From positions 1-6,779 of the forward strand of contig CAZQUR010000120.1 of the NCBI GenBank assembly GCA_964596535.1: a stretch of DNA of 6,779 nucleotides. Reading direction: 5' to 3'. The DNA comes from GCA-002779465 sp964596535 (lineage in GTDB: Bacteria; Desulfobacterota; Desulfobacteria; Desulfobacterales; UBA2156). A program made the translations under genes and the position numbers. Shown here one piece after another: positions 5,343 through 6,779 of the stretch (position 1 is its first letter; every line of letters starts with the position of its first letter). The notes below the pieces were generated by a model. The model saw nothing but the letters and a program-made list of their open reading frames with translations. It searched no databases and was not told the origin of the DNA.

Positions 5343-6779
5343 TTACTTTCCCGCGATCAGGGTATAGGCGGATGTCTGATAATAGGGGTCTTCTATGGTT
5401 TCGGCCCAAATCAGTGCCTTCTCGAATTCCCGGGTATCGGCGTACCAGGAGGCAATTCGAAAAAGCGCCCTGTTCCGAAAGTGGTCGTCCTCGATTGCAC
5501 GTGCAACGGCAATGGCTTTTTCGTGCTTGCCGAGCTTTTCATATATCGGTGCTATGGCGGCCATGGCCCTGAAACGCTGGTATTCCAAGGAAATCTCCTC
5601 CGACAGTTGATAGGCCTGATCCAAGAGTTGTTGCGCCTGTTCCTGTTTTCCGGCAGTCAAGTAAGCGTCGGCCACCCGGGTTGCCGCAGCGGTTTTGTAA
5701 TAGTTGTCTTGGATGGTGCCGATGACTTCAATGCTTTTTTCAAAGTCTCCGGTTTCGGCATAACGGACGGCGATTTTTTCCAGTGCGTCGTCCTTAAAGT
5801 ATTTATCGTCGATACTTTGGGCGACTTCCACCGCCGCTTCCTCTTGAGCGGCATCGGCATATCCCCATGCCACTCGATCCAGTGCGGACGTTTTCACGGA
5901 TGCGTCTTCTATGGAACGAGCCACTTCCGCCGATGACGCCAGGATTCGACTTGCCAGGTCTTTTTTCCCCTGATTCCAGGCCGCAAGGCTGATCCGGGCA
6001 AGGGTGTAAGTCCTCGTGTGGGGATTTTCGATGAGGTTGCCGATCTCTACGGCTTTTTCAAAATTCCCCATGGAGGTATACAGCTCCGTGATCCGGTCCG
6101 GTCCGGCGGCCTTGGTGATGTTCACATCGATCTCCTTTACGATTTCAAACGCTTTATCGTATTGGCCGTCTTCGGCAAGGATGCTGGCGATCATATCCAT
6201 AATGGTGATTTGTTTCTCGGTGTCATCGATGTCTTTGGCAACGGAATACGCCTCTGAAAGGATTTCGCCGGCTTTGGCTTTTTTTCCCAGCTTGAAAAAA
6301 TGGTTTCCGATGACGGTCAAGTCATAGGCGCGCATACCCTCGTTTTCCACCTGGTTGGCAAATTTATAGGCTTCTTCCAGGCTGTTGGAGGCCTTTTCGG
6401 TTTCGTTGATTCCGGCATACGTCTCCGAGAGAAGGGTCATAAGATAGGTTTTTTTCTGGGGATCATCGATCCTTTGGATGGGATCGTCGACTCCTGACAG
6501 CAAAAGCAACGCTGTTTCTCTGCGTAGATTGTTCCAGGCGATTTCTGCGGCGTGGGAAAAGGCATAGGCCTGAATCAAGGGGTCTTCGATACGGTCAGCC
6601 ACTTCCGCGGCTTCTTCATACATGCCGATCTGGGCGTAGACGACGGCGATGTCTTCTTGGGCCGAAGACTTGTAATACGGATTTTCGATGGCTTCAGAGA
6701 CATCCAAAGAGCGGGATAATATGACGGCGTCGTTTTTCTTGCCGTCTTTGATCAGGGGTGCGGCACAGCCGAACGTCAG
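5343..6779 (-). CDS. TPR-like helical-repeat protein, possible lipoprotein, 5' end outside the window
   Basis: The frame is open to the right edge, giving 478 visible codons without a natural start. A TTG at 6705-6707 is internal to the open frame and is unlikely to be the start. From visible residue 31 the protein is a solenoid of two-helix units beginning I(E/D)(D/N), with consensus IDD..(K/R)..AL..IA..YA..G..EKA. Twelve full units are 33, 40, 40, 40, 33, 33, 40, 33, 33, 40, 33 and 33 residues long, followed by a 17-residue cap ending LIAGK. The 40-residue units mostly carry a seven-residue extension of helix B (for example LDQAYQLSEE). Such TPR-like solenoids are protein-binding scaffolds; no enzyme motif is seen. 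Just after the edge lies LTFGCAAP, which could be a lipobox and would place it on the outer membrane, but it could equally be the first helix of a further unit. It converges on the protease-like gene. Its partner is unknown. Confidence 0.85.
   Translation of the reverse strand: MTFGCAAPLIKDGKKNDAVILSRSLDVSEAIENPYYKSSAQEDIAVVYAQIGMYEEAAEVADRIEDPLIQAYAFSHAAEIAWNNLRRETALLLLSGVDDPIQRIDDPQKKTYLMTLLSETYAGINETEKASNSLEEAYKFANQVENEGMRAYDLTVIGNHFFKLGKKAKAGEILSEAYSVAKDIDDTEKQITIMDMIASILAEDGQYDKAFEIVKEIDVNITKAAGPDRITELYTSMGNFEKAVEIGNLIENPHTRTYTLARISLAAWNQGKKDLASRILASSAEVARSIEDASVKTSALDRVAWGYADAAQEEAAVEVAQSIDDKYFKDDALEKIAVRYAETGDFEKSIEVIGTIQDNYYKTAAATRVADAYLTAGKQEQAQQLLDQAYQLSEEISLEYQRFRAMAAIAPIYEKLGKHEKAIAVARAIEDDHFRNRALFRIASWYADTREFEKALIWAETIEDPYYQTSAYTLIAGK

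Noticed and set aside
4891..5409. Open frame on the minus strand opposite the protease-like gene
   Set aside because: It would run through the terminator stem and overlap the end of the repeat-protein gene; the sense frame carries HELAH and a signal peptide.
5481..5936. Open frame on the plus strand opposite the repeat protein
   Set aside because: Shadow of the repeat units: regular codon patterns keep antisense frames open. The minus frame has the periodic solenoid.

Overview
The window looks like a chromosomal stretch from a Gram-negative bacterium with an outer membrane. It holds an outer-membrane beta-barrel, at least one clear lipoprotein, and a Wza-type polysaccharide export protein. 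The mid-range base composition and the mix of exopolysaccharide export parts, HAMP proteins and SurA-like lipoproteins suggest Desulfobacterota (Desulfobacteraceae-like). That lineage is an inference from style, not from a marker gene.

The layout is three transcription units. (1) A leftward unit (3148 to 112) starts at a strong sigma70-type promoter (3250-3278). It encodes a secreted protein with a Cache_2-like domain, an outer-membrane beta-barrel of the kind found in exopolysaccharide loci, and an SLBB-domain export protein. (2) A rightward unit diverges from the same intergenic region (3431 to 5295). It encodes a lipoprotein with a SurA/PpiC N-terminal chaperone region but no catalytic parvulin domain, a small two-helix membrane protein ending in a HAMP domain with no output domain, and a secreted protein with a HELAH zinc-protease signature. 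(3) A convergent leftward gene enters from the right edge (6779 to 5343). It is a helical-repeat (TPR-like) protein whose units are exactly 33 or 40 residues long. Its 5' end lies outside the window and the first visible residues include a possible lipobox.

All seven products are predicted to work in or on the envelope. The beta-barrel and the SLBB protein are the recognisable core of a polysaccharide secretion route, and the SurA-like lipoprotein could assist barrel assembly. The Cache-like protein and the HAMP protein together have the parts of a receptor, but split over two divergent genes and without a signalling output. That pairing is speculative. Non-coding structure includes a TTCAAGGG tandem array at the left end, a 13-bp perfect inverted repeat around the stop codon of the export gene, an intercistronic hairpin at 2395-2429, a dyad next to the leftward promoter, and a strong terminator for the repeat-protein gene that is embedded in the 3' end of the opposing protease-like gene.
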